From assembly GCA_026418655.1 (NCBI GenBank), contig JAOAAW010000063.1, forward strand, positions 1-64,000: a stretch of DNA of 64,000 nucleotides, written 5' to 3'. The position numbers and the translations under genes were made by a program. The notes under the pieces are model-generated. The model ran no database searches. It saw only the letters and a program-made list of their open reading frames with translations, and had not been told where the DNA came from. The first letter of the stretch is position 1, and every line of letters starts with the position of its first letter. This DNA comes from a bacterium (GTDB taxonomy: Bacteria > Ratteibacteria > UBA8468 > B48-G9 > DTJG01). This document shows positions 17,903-27,126 of the stretch, piece after piece.

Positions 17903-20572
17903 ATGAAAATTTTTCCTGGGGTATTTCTGCTGATAATAATCTTGATTTTTCCTGTGATGGCAAGTCAATATCAGGAAACATATGAAGGTAAAAATTTTCA
18001 TATCCTCAATAATCAACAGATAGAAGTATGGATTTTTGGACCCACCAGTATGAGTGCAGAGGGTATGGGGTTAGGGCTGATGGCGCTGGTGCTGCCTGAA
18101 AACACCCAGGGTACATACACCTGGAGCATAATACAGGGAGAAAATAAAGCAGAGATAACATGGCAATGGGGTTCATATGTCTATAGAACCAGAGGAAACA
18201 AGTGATACAATCCATGATATTGTAGTAGAGCTTGAATTTACTCCCACAGACCCACCAGGAGAGCCAGTATACAGTTATGAATTTCTCACAGTATACGATG
18301 TAGAGATAGTCAATGGAGATGCCAGTTATTCAGAGACTCCTGTGGAGACAGAATTTTTTATTGGAGAGACAAAGATATACAGGGCAAAGGTAAAGCCAGC
18401 AGATTTTGTTTGTGATATTTGTGAGTGGATATACCCGTGGTGGGGTGAGTGGATAATATTTGAGGTGGAAGGAGAATACTGTTATGTGACAGGATTACTA
18501 CCTGACTATGGGGTAATATTAGAGGTACATGTATGGAGTTATGATAGTGGGTCAGAGCCAGCAGTAGATGGGGTAACATTTGGGATTTACTCAACAAACA
18601 TACAGATAAACAACAAAGAAGAGCCACAGGAAGAATCCACAGGGATATACATTAAGAGAGGTCAGATTGTACCGATAAAGATAGGACCCAGCATGTTAGA
18701 GATAGGGAGTCCTGAATTTGTGGGAATGCAGGGACCTGGAGAGATACACTTGAAACTGGAAGCAATAGCAGGAGCAGAGAAAGTGTCATTGTGGGAATAT
18801 GAGCAGACCACAAACACATTCACCCAGAAAGATTTTCCTTACACCTATAGCTGCAGTCCCAGCCAACAGACACCATTTGAATCAAAGACAATGTATCTGA
18901 AAGGAGAAGAAACATCAGTGACAATAAAAGACATCATCCTGAGATTGAAGGGATACAAACTCAATCAGCAGGATTCCACAGCGATAGATACAGTTGTTAT
19001 TACAGTATTTGATATAGACATAATTCTTGCAGGGATGGATGAAGAAACAGAACAGGAAACAGGGCTGTATATACCCTTGAATAATGATGATGACAGTGAC
19101 ACAGTGATAGATAGAGAAGATGGTATAATTGAAGGTGGGGATGATGATGTGAAAGATCTTATTATTTTCTGTGAACCTGTGGACTTACTGGGATTTCTCA
19201 CATTATCCTGGGGAAGTAATATCAGGTTATGGGAATCCACGAGTAAACAGACCCAGATAACAGGGACAGATTATTCACCAGCAGGATCTCCTCCGATAAC
19301 AATTTATGTAGAGGGATACAATGTCAGTAATTCCATCAGAGATACATCAATCACACTTTCTTACACTACCCCTGATGAAACATATCATGAGGACACAGCA
19401 AAGATAACAGTATACAGGGTAGAATTAAGTACCAGCAAAGATATTGTATGTGCGGGAGGAAAAGATGCAGAGATATGCAAGGCAGAAATCACAGGGACAA
19501 CGAAACCACCCATAGTAGGGATACAGATAGAATTTGAGATAGTGGGCAATAAAGGTTATGATGGGATAGAAGACAAGACCTATTATGATATAGAAACGGC
19601 AGATAGTGGTAGATTTTCCAGTGGCAGGACATATGATAGCGGGATAACAAACGCAGAAGGGAAAGCAATTGTTACCTATATTTCAGGGCAAGATGCATCA
19701 AACCCAGAGACACAGTTATATTTTTACCCGATAATCAAGGCAAGCAGTGGAGGTGCAGGATGTGATACAATTGAAATCAGGATAGATCCACCAGAGATAT
19801 CTCTTGAGATATTTTTGGACCCAGAGACACAGGAATCAGTGGAATATATTATTGCAGATGGAGAAAGCCAGGTGATGAACAGGAAACCATTTTCACCACA
19901 ATCCTGGCAGATTTTGAAGGGACAAATTCTCAGGACCATGGTTCAATAACGACAGAATCACAGACAGAAGGAGATGGGGTAGCGATATCGACATACACAG
20001 CAGGCATAGAGCCAGGATATATTGAGATAGAAGCGATAGATGAGGATGTTAAAATAGCCAATAGGGGCAGCTGGAAAGAAAAATTTCTCAATATATTTGA
20101 AGGAAGAAAAAGGGAAAAATTGAAATTGAGGATATGGACAGACATGCCTTACGGTCATTCATATTTGCAGAATTCCTATAGTTTTCTTGGTTCAGGTAGA
20201 CTTGAATGGGTACCTTACAAATTTTCCAATTGTAGAATCAATGAATTCAATGTTGAAGATACCATATCCGGAGGGAGTACTCATGAAGCAGGTCACTATT
20301 ATTCAAACAGTGATGTCCGAGTATACTCGCAGACAATAGAAAATAATTACCCGGACAGAAGGGAAGAAAGGCTGGGTTATACTGCTGCTCATGAAATTGG
20401 ACATGGACTGGTTCGATATGGACATTTGCCGGTTCCTTTCAATAATCATTTGAACTGCTTGATGAATGTTTATGTTACATCTCTACCAGAAAACTGTCAG
20501 GCTTTCTGTACAGGAGATGGTTCCAAGAAATGTCAGCAATATATAAAAATAAAACTGGGGAATAATAAATAG
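17903..20572 (+). pseudogene. Large secreted Ig-repeat protein with C-terminal zinc-protease domain, broken by two frameshifts
   Basis: Three frame segments join into one protein of about 889 residues: 17903 to about 18170, then the next frame to about 19886, then back to the first frame to 20572. Removing one G from GGGG (18168-18171) and adding one A to AAA (19884-19886) restores a single frame. The product has a signal peptide (about residues 1-21), repeated beta-rich modules, Big_1/invasin-like Ig modules near 19430-20060, and a C-terminal domain with HEIGHGLVRYGH and a following CLMN, resembling a metzincin zinc site and Met-turn. Disruption could be real decay, phase variation at homopolymers, or sequence error. 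The HEAT-repeat gene follows immediately. Confidence 0.7.
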
Positions 20573-21955
20573 ATGATAAGCGTGGTCAAGAAGAATATTA
20601 AAGTTCTAATTTGTTTATTTCTTTTTTTGTTCTGGCAACCATGGTTAACGATAATAGGGCATGACATTTTGGCGCAGGTGTCCTCGTCGGAAGAAGTTGA
20701 AAGAAAAATCTTACGATATATGCAGGAATTTCTTTCTGAGGATCCCACTGGTACAAAGCAAGCAGCAGCGGAAAGGAAAATAATTGATGAATTTGGTCTT
20801 AGTGCATTACCGACACTGCTGACAGGATTACTGGTTGATAATGAAAAGATGACGTACTATTCTCTTCGTACGATAACCGAATTAATTTACAAGAGGATAA
20901 AACTTGAAGGGGAAAAAATAGGGAAGTTTGATGTGGCAGAACTTTCATTATCACAGAAAGAAAAGGAAACATTAGAAAGAATCTACAAGAAGATACCAGA
21001 TCTTTTGAGTTCACCCTCTGGAAGGGTTAGAGCCCAGATTGCTATTGCTCTATCAACCTTTGGGAGGCAGGATGCTGTAAGGACCATAGAGAAACTTTTG
21101 AATGATCCGGATCCTGAGGTACGATATCGAGCATTTTTCGCACTTAAATTACTCGGTCACACCCAATATAATTTTTTCAAGGTCATGGTCGGAGAAGAAC
21201 CAAGCACACCGGAAGACTACGGGAAGTTTCTTAGTTATATTACTCCATGGGGATTAGAAATACAGGCAGCAGAGGAATTGAAAAAACAGGGCAAAAAGGC
21301 GGTTCCTTTTCTTATAAAACTTGCCTCTTGCGATAAAGGTCCTGCCAGGCAGCGGGCGATAAGTTTATTGGGTAAGATGAAGGCAGAGGAAGCGATACCG
21401 GTATTTGAAAACTATTTGAAGGAAGAAACGAGAGATGAGACGATGTATTCGATACAATATAGCTGTATAGGAGCACTTTTTGATATAGATACAGACAAAT
21501 CGATAAGAGCGATAGAAGAATATGGGCTAAAACATAAAAACCCAAAGATAAGATATTTCACAGCAAAGACAATATACCAAGTGATTAATCCGGTAGTTAG
21601 TGAAGAGAGAGGCAGATACCCATTGTTTGACAGATACAGTAAGAGATTACAGGAGGAAGCAAAGAGGGTATTAGTAGAGATGTTGAAACAAGTAGATGCT
21701 GATAAGAAATTAGAGATAGGGATATTGTTTATAAGGAACAAAGAGAAAGATGGGGTAGAGATACTGATAGAGATGTTGAATGAAAAAAGATGTTTAAGTG
21801 TTGCGAAGGACTGGCTGGAAGAGATGACAGGGCAGAATTTTGGGCAATTGCCGCAGGTAGTGAGCAAGAAGATGCTGGAGACATATATCAACAGATGGAA
21901 GACATGGTGGGAGAAAAATAAAGATACATTCCAGTTCCCTGAAAACAGACAATAA
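20573..21955 (+). CDS. Secreted HEAT-repeat protein
   Basis: 460 residues. The N-terminus has basic residues then a hydrophobic run (about 10-34), a likely signal peptide or anchor. The rest is alpha-helical repeats of HEAT type: LSSPSGRVRAQIAIALSTFG, LNDPDPEVRYRAFFALKLLG, KKQGKKAVPFLIKLAS and GPARQRAISLLGKM. HEAT arrays serve as protein-binding scaffolds; no enzyme motif is seen. The ATG abuts the TAG of the preceding gene with no spacer, so the two are surely co-translated when the upstream gene is intact. The second half has a purine-rich codon style (GAG, ATA, AGA, GTA) unlike most of the window. Confidence 0.75.
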   Translation: MISVVKKNIKVLICLFLFLFWQPWLTIIGHDILAQVSSSEEVERKILRYMQEFLSEDPTGTKQAAAERKIIDEFGLSALPTLLTGLLVDNEKMTYYSLRTITELIYKRIKLEGEKIGKFDVAELSLSQKEKETLERIYKKIPDLLSSPSGRVRAQIAIALSTFGRQDAVRTIEKLLNDPDPEVRYRAFFALKLLGHTQYNFFKVMVGEEPSTPEDYGKFLSYITPWGLEIQAAEELKKQGKKAVPFLIKLASCDKGPARQRAISLLGKMKAEEAIPVFENYLKEETRDETMYSIQYSCIGALFDIDTDKSIRAIEEYGLKHKNPKIRYFTAKTIYQVINPVVSEERGRYPLFDRYSKRLQEEAKRVLVEMLKQVDADKKLEIGILFIRNKEKDGVEILIEMLNEKRCLSVAKDWLEEMTGQNFGQLPQVVSKKMLETYINRWKTWWEKNKDTFQFPENRQ

Positions 21956-22040
21956 ACCAGGCATCATCAATTCCTTCACAAATACCTTCAAAATTTCTCT
22001 GATCAAATTACGAAATGCCCACTTTTTAGATGTCGCATTT

Positions 22041-22069
22041 TTGACTGTTATCAAAAAATGTGTTAGTAT
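22041..22069 (+). promoter_or_regulatory. Sigma-70 promoter of the rpmA-led run
   Basis: TTGACT (22041-22046), 17 bases, TAGTAT (22064-22069). The rpmA ATG at 22079 lies nine bases on, leaving at most two or three bases of leader. No Shine-Dalgarno sequence precedes the ATG. Confidence 0.7.
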
Positions 22070-22078
22070 TAGTTCACT

Positions 22079-22327
22079 ATGGGAAGAAAAAAACAGGGTA
22101 ATGGAAGGGATTCTAATCCCAAAAGGCGAGGAGTAAAGGTTTTTGAGGGTCAGATAGTGAAAGCGGGTAATATTATTGTCCGGCAAAAGGGGACACATTT
22201 TGTACCCGGTCCTGGAACATATATTGGTTCTGACTGCACAATTCATGCTTCAAGAGAAGGAATGGTTGTTTTTGGCACCAGTAAAGGGAAAAAATTAGTG
22301 AGTGTCATAAGTCCCAATCCTTCATGA
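22079..22327 (+). CDS. rpmA: 50S ribosomal protein L27
   Basis: 82 residues, normal length. The N-terminal tail that reaches the peptidyl-transferase centre is followed by the diagnostic GRDSNPKRRGVKVFEGQIVKAGNIIVRQKGT and FVPGPGTYIG segments. In most bacteria rplU (L21) lies directly upstream and obg downstream; neither is here. Instead the stop overlaps the acpS ATG by four bases (ATGA), and a chain of catabolic genes follows. The promoter at 22041-22069 suggests a leaderless start. Confidence 0.95.
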   Translation: MGRKKQGNGRDSNPKRRGVKVFEGQIVKAGNIIVRQKGTHFVPGPGTYIGSDCTIHASREGMVVFGTSKGKKLVSVISPNPS

Positions 22328-22701
22328 TATCCACTGGTTTTGAGTGCGTTTGTGTTGAAAAACTTAAAAAAAATTCTGAAAACCCCTCAAGGTTAGAAAG
22401 GCTATTTTTGTCTTCTGAGATTGCATATTGCAATAAATATAAAGAAAAACATGTTCATCTTGCTGGAATTCTTGCAGCAAAGCTTGCATTTATAAAAGCG
22501 TCTTCTTCTTTTGAAATTCCATTAAAGAAAATCGAGGTGAAACACGATAAATCTGGTAAACCTGTCATTTTATCAAATAGCAAAAAGTTGAAAAATTATT
22601 CAATTTCTGTTTCAATATCCCACACAAAATCAATGGCTGTTGCGCTTTGCGTGATATCAAAAAATGGAAAAATTTATTCTTCCCGCAAGAAAAAAAGATA
22701 G
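22324..22701 (+). CDS. AcpS-like 4'-phosphopantetheinyl transferase with altered metal ligands
   Basis: 125 residues, the size of holo-ACP synthase, which moves phosphopantetheine from CoA to acyl carrier protein. Family features are RLERLFLSSEIAYC, LAGILAAKLAFIKA, IEVKHDKSGKPVI and the C-terminal SVSISHTKSMAVALCVI. However, the invariant magnesium-binding Asp near residue 8 appears as Glu (E7) and the second ligand, the Glu of the usual AAKEA motif, is Leu (L54). It may be a divergent active enzyme or one with lost activity. It overlaps rpmA by four bases and nnrD by 38. Confidence 0.72.
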   Translation: MISTGFECVCVEKLKKNSENPSRLERLFLSSEIAYCNKYKEKHVHLAGILAAKLAFIKASSSFEIPLKKIEVKHDKSGKPVILSNSKKLKNYSISVSISHTKSMAVALCVISKNGKIYSSRKKKR

Positions 22702-23518
22702 CCATAAAGGTACATACGGTCATCTTTTTGTGATAGGAGGCTCACCTGGATTAACCGGCGCAGTGTGCCTTGCATCAATGGCAGCATTGAGAACAGGTTG
22801 TGGCCTCGTTACTGCAGGAATTCCAGAGTCCCTCAATGATATTTTTGAAATCAAACTTACTGAAGTGATGACAAAACCTCTTTCTGAGACAGGAAGAAGG
22901 ACAATAAGTCCACTTGCACTTGAAAACTGCCTTTCTTTCATTGAAAAGGTTGACGGAATTGTAATAGGACCTGGCATTTCAACTGAAGCCGGTACAGAAC
23001 TTTTTTTCAAAACGCTCCTACCAGATATTCAAAAGCCGGTTGTTATTGACGCTGACGGTCTTAAATTACTCGCAAAAAATCTGGATATTCTCCACAGCAA
23101 TGAGAAAAAAATTATTCTCACTCCTCATCCAGGGGAGATGTCATATCTGACGGGTTTATCAATCCCTGAAATCCAGGCAAACAGAAAAAAAATTGCTGCT
23201 GAATTTGCAAAAAAATTTAATCTGATAGTTGTGCTTAAAGGATATAAAACAGTTGTCACTGATGGAAAAAAAATCTATATAAATGCAACCGGAAATCCTG
23301 GTATGGCAACAGCAGGAAGTGGAGATGTTCTTTCCGGAATTATTGGTGGTCTTTTAGTCCAGGGATTTTCATTGTGGGAAAGTGCCACTTTGGGAGTTTA
23401 TCTTCATGGGCTTGCAGGAGACATGGCAGCAAAAGAAATTGGTGAGTATTCACTGATTGCAGGAGATATTATTGATTTTTTGCCACAGGCAATAAAAAAA
23501 ATTGAGAAAAAAAGATAA
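22664..23518 (+). CDS. nnrD: ADP/ATP-dependent NAD(P)H-hydrate dehydratase (repair enzyme)
   Basis: 284 residues of the ribokinase-like dehydratase that converts damaged NAD(P)H hydrate back to NAD(P)H. Visible signatures are KGTYGHLFVIGGSPGLTGA, VIGPGIS, VIDADGLKLL, LTPHPGEMSYLTG and NATGNPGMATAGSGDVLSGIIGG, which form the nucleotide and substrate sites. The N-terminal NnrE epimerase domain often fused in bacteria is absent, so this is a stand-alone dehydratase. AcpS next to NnrD is a widespread pairing. The ATG lies well inside acpS. Confidence 0.92.
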   Translation: MEKFILPARKKDSHKGTYGHLFVIGGSPGLTGAVCLASMAALRTGCGLVTAGIPESLNDIFEIKLTEVMTKPLSETGRRTISPLALENCLSFIEKVDGIVIGPGISTEAGTELFFKTLLPDIQKPVVIDADGLKLLAKNLDILHSNEKKIILTPHPGEMSYLTGLSIPEIQANRKKIAAEFAKKFNLIVVLKGYKTVVTDGKKIYINATGNPGMATAGSGDVLSGIIGGLLVQGFSLWESATLGVYLHGLAGDMAAKEIGEYSLIAGDIIDFLPQAIKKIEKKR

Positions 23519-23536
23519 ATCTACCAAGGGGGAAAA

Positions 23537-25963
23537 ATGGGTATGTTTGAAAATGCCAGATGGATATGGGCAAATGTTCCAGACAAGGAATTTTTCCAAA
23601 TCTCTTATTTCAGAAAGAAATTTTTTACTCAAAAGCAAACCAGCGCACTGGTACACTGTTGTGCTGATTCAAAATACTTCTTGTGGGTTAATGGAAAATA
23701 CATTGGCTTTGGTCCTGCGAGAGGAAAGGCACAAAATCCCTATTTTGACACACATAAGATACTTCTTCAGAAAGGTGAAAATGTTATTGCGTTTCTGGTA
23801 CAGCACTACTTTAAACCATCAAATCTGTATGAGTCAGTTGAACCAGGACTGATATGCGCGGTAGAGACAGAAGGAAAAGTTCTGCTTACCTCCGACTCAA
23901 CCTGGAAGGCAAAGGAATCACAGGCATACAGCCCAATTTCCGGTATTTTCTATCCTGAATGCTTTGATGCAAGAGAACAAGATGAAAACTGGTATATGCC
24001 AGAGTTTGATGATGAACAATGGGGAAATGCCATTGAGAAAATCCAGACCAACCTTGCACCAGCAGAAAAACTGATACCAAGACCAATACCTTTAATAAAA
24101 GAAAAGCAAATAGTTCCAGAGAAAATTCTGCGATTGTACAAATGCCAGATTGAAAATCCGGATGATTTTCTTGACAAAGAAAAAATTGCTGAAACACTTT
24201 GGTATGCAAAAATTATCAGTGAGAAAGTAGAGACCTCTCCTGATATTAAAGTTCCCTGCAAATGGAAGAAGTTCTCTTTGCAAATTGAACCAAAAACAGC
24301 AGTTTGTTTTATTGTTGATTTTGGTTTTGAAACACTTGCGTTTATTGAATTCTGTCTTCATGGTGTTTCAGGAACTACTGTAGATTTCGCTCACAGCGAG
24401 TGCCTCTGGAATAACATTGTACCCACTTTATGGCAATCTCCATCTTTAAAACAGGCTCAGAGAATAATCTTACGGGAAGGAAAAACATTCCACAAAACAA
24501 ACCAGCCTCGCGGTTTCAGATACATGGTTGTAAGGATATTTAATCCATTGGAAAAGACAGTAAATGTAGCCGTAGAAGGTATTAGGGCTTATGAAGCGAT
24601 TTACCCTGTGAAAAAACATGGGAGTTTTGAGTGTTCAGATCAACTGCTGAACCAGATTTACAGCTTATCAGCCAGAACAGTGAACCTCTGCATGGAAGAT
24701 TCGTACACTGATTGTCCATGGAGGGAACGTTCTCAATGGGTAGGAGATGCACAACCAGAATGTCTTTTCAATTATTATTGTTTCGGGGCATATGATATTT
24801 CAAAGAAGGCCATACTTGAATTTACCTCTGGTAACACTGAAGAGGGCTGGGTTCCAGGGGTTTGTCCTGGTCACAGTAAACACAATCTTCCAACCTGGGG
24901 AATGAGAATACCTGTAATTGTGTGGGATTATTATCTTTTTACAGGTGACATTGAGACATTAAAAAAGGCATATGAAGGTGTCACAAAGCAGATGGAATGG
25001 TTATTGAAACATACAGATAAAGATGGTTTGTTTAACTTAACTGTGGGATGGAACTTTGTTGACTGGACACGCCTTGATGATAGATATGCAGATGGTGCTG
25101 TACAGGGCTGGTTTTATGAATCTTTGATATGTGCTGAAAAAATTGCAAAGACAACAGGAGATATTGGGGCTGCCAGGAGATATAAAGATCATGCACAGCT
25201 TGTAAAAAAAAGCATCTTAAAATATTACTGGTGCAAAGAAAAAAAGGCATTCAAAAAATATAGAAAAAACAGTCCTGTTAAACCTGCTGATGTGTCTGAA
25301 AATATTATAGGGCAGCACGAAAATGTTCTTTTTCCTCTACTGGGTATAGGTACAAACAATCAAAAAAAGCTTGCGCTGCAATCGATTTGTGGAAAAATGG
25401 GAATTTATTTACCAAACATCGGTGATTATCAGAGTGCCTTTGTTCCTGAACATCGTGGAAATTACATTGGCGAAGAAATTATAAAAATTGGCAGTCCTTT
25501 CTGGTCTTTTTATGCGCTGCTGTCTCTGTGTAAAGAAAAGAAATACGCTGAAGCAATCAGTTATATCCGTTTTTGCTGGGGAATGATGCTTGAATTCGGT
25601 GCAACAAGCTGCTGGGAAATGTGGGATAGACATACATCTTTATGCCATGGCTGGAGCGGGGCGCCAGCAATGATTTTACCTGCATATGTCCTTGGAATAA
25701 AGGTCATTGAACCTGGTTTTAATAGGTTTCTGATTGAGCCAGTACTTTTTGACCTTGCCTGGGCGCAAGGAAAGGTTCCAACCCCAAAAGGGATAATTTC
25801 AGTTTCCTGGAATCTCACTGAAAAAAATTCATTTGAAATATCCATTGAAATACCCGATGGTCTTACTGGAATATTTGTAGTACCAGAAGGTTTTGTGCCA
25901 CGGAAAAACATTGTACTGAAATCAGGTAACTACAATTTTTCTTTCAAAAGGAGAAAAAGGTGA
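23537..25963 (+). CDS. GH78-type alpha-L-rhamnosidase-like protein, cytoplasmic
   Basis: 808 residues. N-terminal beta-sandwich domains (WIWANVPDKEFFQISYFRKKF, LWVNGKYIGFGPARG) precede an (alpha/alpha)6 barrel. The GH78 signature region DCPWRERSQWVGD (about residues 392-404) holds the expected acidic residues, followed by EGWVPG and GWNFVDW and a C-terminal beta domain. The family removes terminal alpha-L-rhamnose from pectins, glycosides and gums. No signal peptide is present. AAGGGGG lies about five bases before the ATG. Its stop overlaps the GTG start of the next URO-D-like gene (GTGA). Confidence 0.8.
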   Translation: MGMFENARWIWANVPDKEFFQISYFRKKFFTQKQTSALVHCCADSKYFLWVNGKYIGFGPARGKAQNPYFDTHKILLQKGENVIAFLVQHYFKPSNLYESVEPGLICAVETEGKVLLTSDSTWKAKESQAYSPISGIFYPECFDAREQDENWYMPEFDDEQWGNAIEKIQTNLAPAEKLIPRPIPLIKEKQIVPEKILRLYKCQIENPDDFLDKEKIAETLWYAKIISEKVETSPDIKVPCKWKKFSLQIEPKTAVCFIVDFGFETLAFIEFCLHGVSGTTVDFAHSECLWNNIVPTLWQSPSLKQAQRIILREGKTFHKTNQPRGFRYMVVRIFNPLEKTVNVAVEGIRAYEAIYPVKKHGSFECSDQLLNQIYSLSARTVNLCMEDSYTDCPWRERSQWVGDAQPECLFNYYCFGAYDISKKAILEFTSGNTEEGWVPGVCPGHSKHNLPTWGMRIPVIVWDYYLFTGDIETLKKAYEGVTKQMEWLLKHTDKDGLFNLTVGWNFVDWTRLDDRYADGAVQGWFYESLICAEKIAKTTGDIGAARRYKDHAQLVKKSILKYYWCKEKKAFKKYRKNSPVKPADVSENIIGQHENVLFPLLGIGTNNQKKLALQSICGKMGIYLPNIGDYQSAFVPEHRGNYIGEEIIKIGSPFWSFYALLSLCKEKKYAEAISYIRFCWGMMLEFGATSCWEMWDRHTSLCHGWSGAPAMILPAYVLGIKVIEPGFNRFLIEPVLFDLAWAQGKVPTPKGIISVSWNLTEKNSFEISIEIPDGLTGIFVVPEGFVPRKNIVLKSGNYNFSFKRRKR

Positions 25964-27114
25964 CAGACAGGGAAAGAGTCCAGAACATTTTACATTACCA
26001 AAATTATGATAGAATGCCACTTGTGCACTTTGGCTTCTGGAATGAAACACTATGTTTATGGGCACAAAAAGGCTATATACCAAAAGACCTGGCTGAAAAT
26101 TGGGCGGATGGAAATGATAATGATTTTGCAATCTCAAAAATTATTGGCTTTGATTTTAACTGGTATAATGTTTTCAAGCCAATGCTTGGGCTTTGTCCTG
26201 CCTTTGAATCAAAGGTAGTTGAAGAACTTCCGGACGGCACAAAAAAAATCCTCAATGCCGAAGGAGTTATTACATTACATAAACCAGGCGCTGGCTCAAT
26301 CCCTGCTGATATTGATCATCTATTAAAAGATAGAAAATCGTGGAAGGAACTTTATCTGCCAAAATTGCAGTGGTTCCCAGACAGGGTGTTTAAGGCAAAA
26401 GTTGTAACAAGGGATAAGGTCTATGTGTTTGAAGAAGGTGGGCTTGATTTCCTGCGGAAAAATGAAAGGGATTATCCGTACGGGCTATTTTGTGGAAGTT
26501 TGTATGGATGGGTAAGAAACTGGTTGACAATGGAAGGTGCCTGTTATCTCCTTGTTGATGATGAATCTTTGTTTGATGAAATTATAGAAACAAATGCAGA
26601 AATCTGTTATCAGGCAGTAAAAACAACACTTGAAACGGGTGCAAGATTTGACTTTGGTCATTTCTGGGAAGATATCTGTTTCAAAAGCGGTCCCCTGATC
26701 TCGCCACAGGTCTTCAAAAAAAAGATAGGTCCTCACTACAGAAGGATATGTGACCTTTTGAATAAATATGGCATAGATATTGTTAGTGTTGATTGCGATG
26801 GTAATATTGATGCACTTGTGCCAATATGGCTTGAAAACGGTGTTAATACAATGTTTCCAATAGAGGTTGGAACATGGAATGGAAATATCAAGCCATGGAG
26901 AGAAAAATATGGGAAAGACCTGCGCGGGGTAGGCGGGATGAACAAGGTTGTTTTTTCAAAGGATAAAAATGCTGTTGACAATGAAATAAAACGGCTGCTT
27001 GAACTTGTTGAGCTTGGTGGTTATATTCCATGTATTGACCACAGGATACCTCCTGATGCAAAATGGGAATTGGTTTTGTATTATTGCCAGAAAATGAGAG
27101 AACTTCTCGGTTAG
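25960..27114 (+). CDS. URO-D family protein, paralog 3, lacking the zinc-site histidine
   Basis: 384 residues. It starts MTDRERVQNILHYQNYDRMP, like URO-D-type methyltransferases. Where the other two paralogs have His-x-Cys, this one has V-D-C followed by DGNID (about residues 277-283), so the zinc site seems changed; DCDGN-type variants are frequent in URO-D-like proteins of glycan degraders. The reaction is unknown. Translation starts at GTG 25960, preceded by AAAGGAG and overlapping the GH78-type stop by four bases. It sits between the rhamnosidase and ceramidase-like genes. Confidence 0.75.
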   Translation: MTDRERVQNILHYQNYDRMPLVHFGFWNETLCLWAQKGYIPKDLAENWADGNDNDFAISKIIGFDFNWYNVFKPMLGLCPAFESKVVEELPDGTKKILNAEGVITLHKPGAGSIPADIDHLLKDRKSWKELYLPKLQWFPDRVFKAKVVTRDKVYVFEEGGLDFLRKNERDYPYGLFCGSLYGWVRNWLTMEGACYLLVDDESLFDEIIETNAEICYQAVKTTLETGARFDFGHFWEDICFKSGPLISPQVFKKKIGPHYRRICDLLNKYGIDIVSVDCDGNIDALVPIWLENGVNTMFPIEVGTWNGNIKPWREKYGKDLRGVGGMNKVVFSKDKNAVDNEIKRLLELVELGGYIPCIDHRIPPDAKWELVLYYCQKMRELLG

Positions 27115-27126
27115 CCAGAAGAAACC

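Noticed and set aside
18150..19900. Programmed ribosomal frameshifting
   Set aside because: No slippery heptamer with downstream pseudoknot is evident, and two shifts in opposite directions would be needed; decay, phase variation or sequencing error is more likely.
18159..19949. A 590-codon frame as an independent gene
   Set aside because: It lacks its own signal peptide and ribosome-binding site; its sequence continues modules that begin in the preceding frame and end in the following one, so it is one segment of a broken gene.
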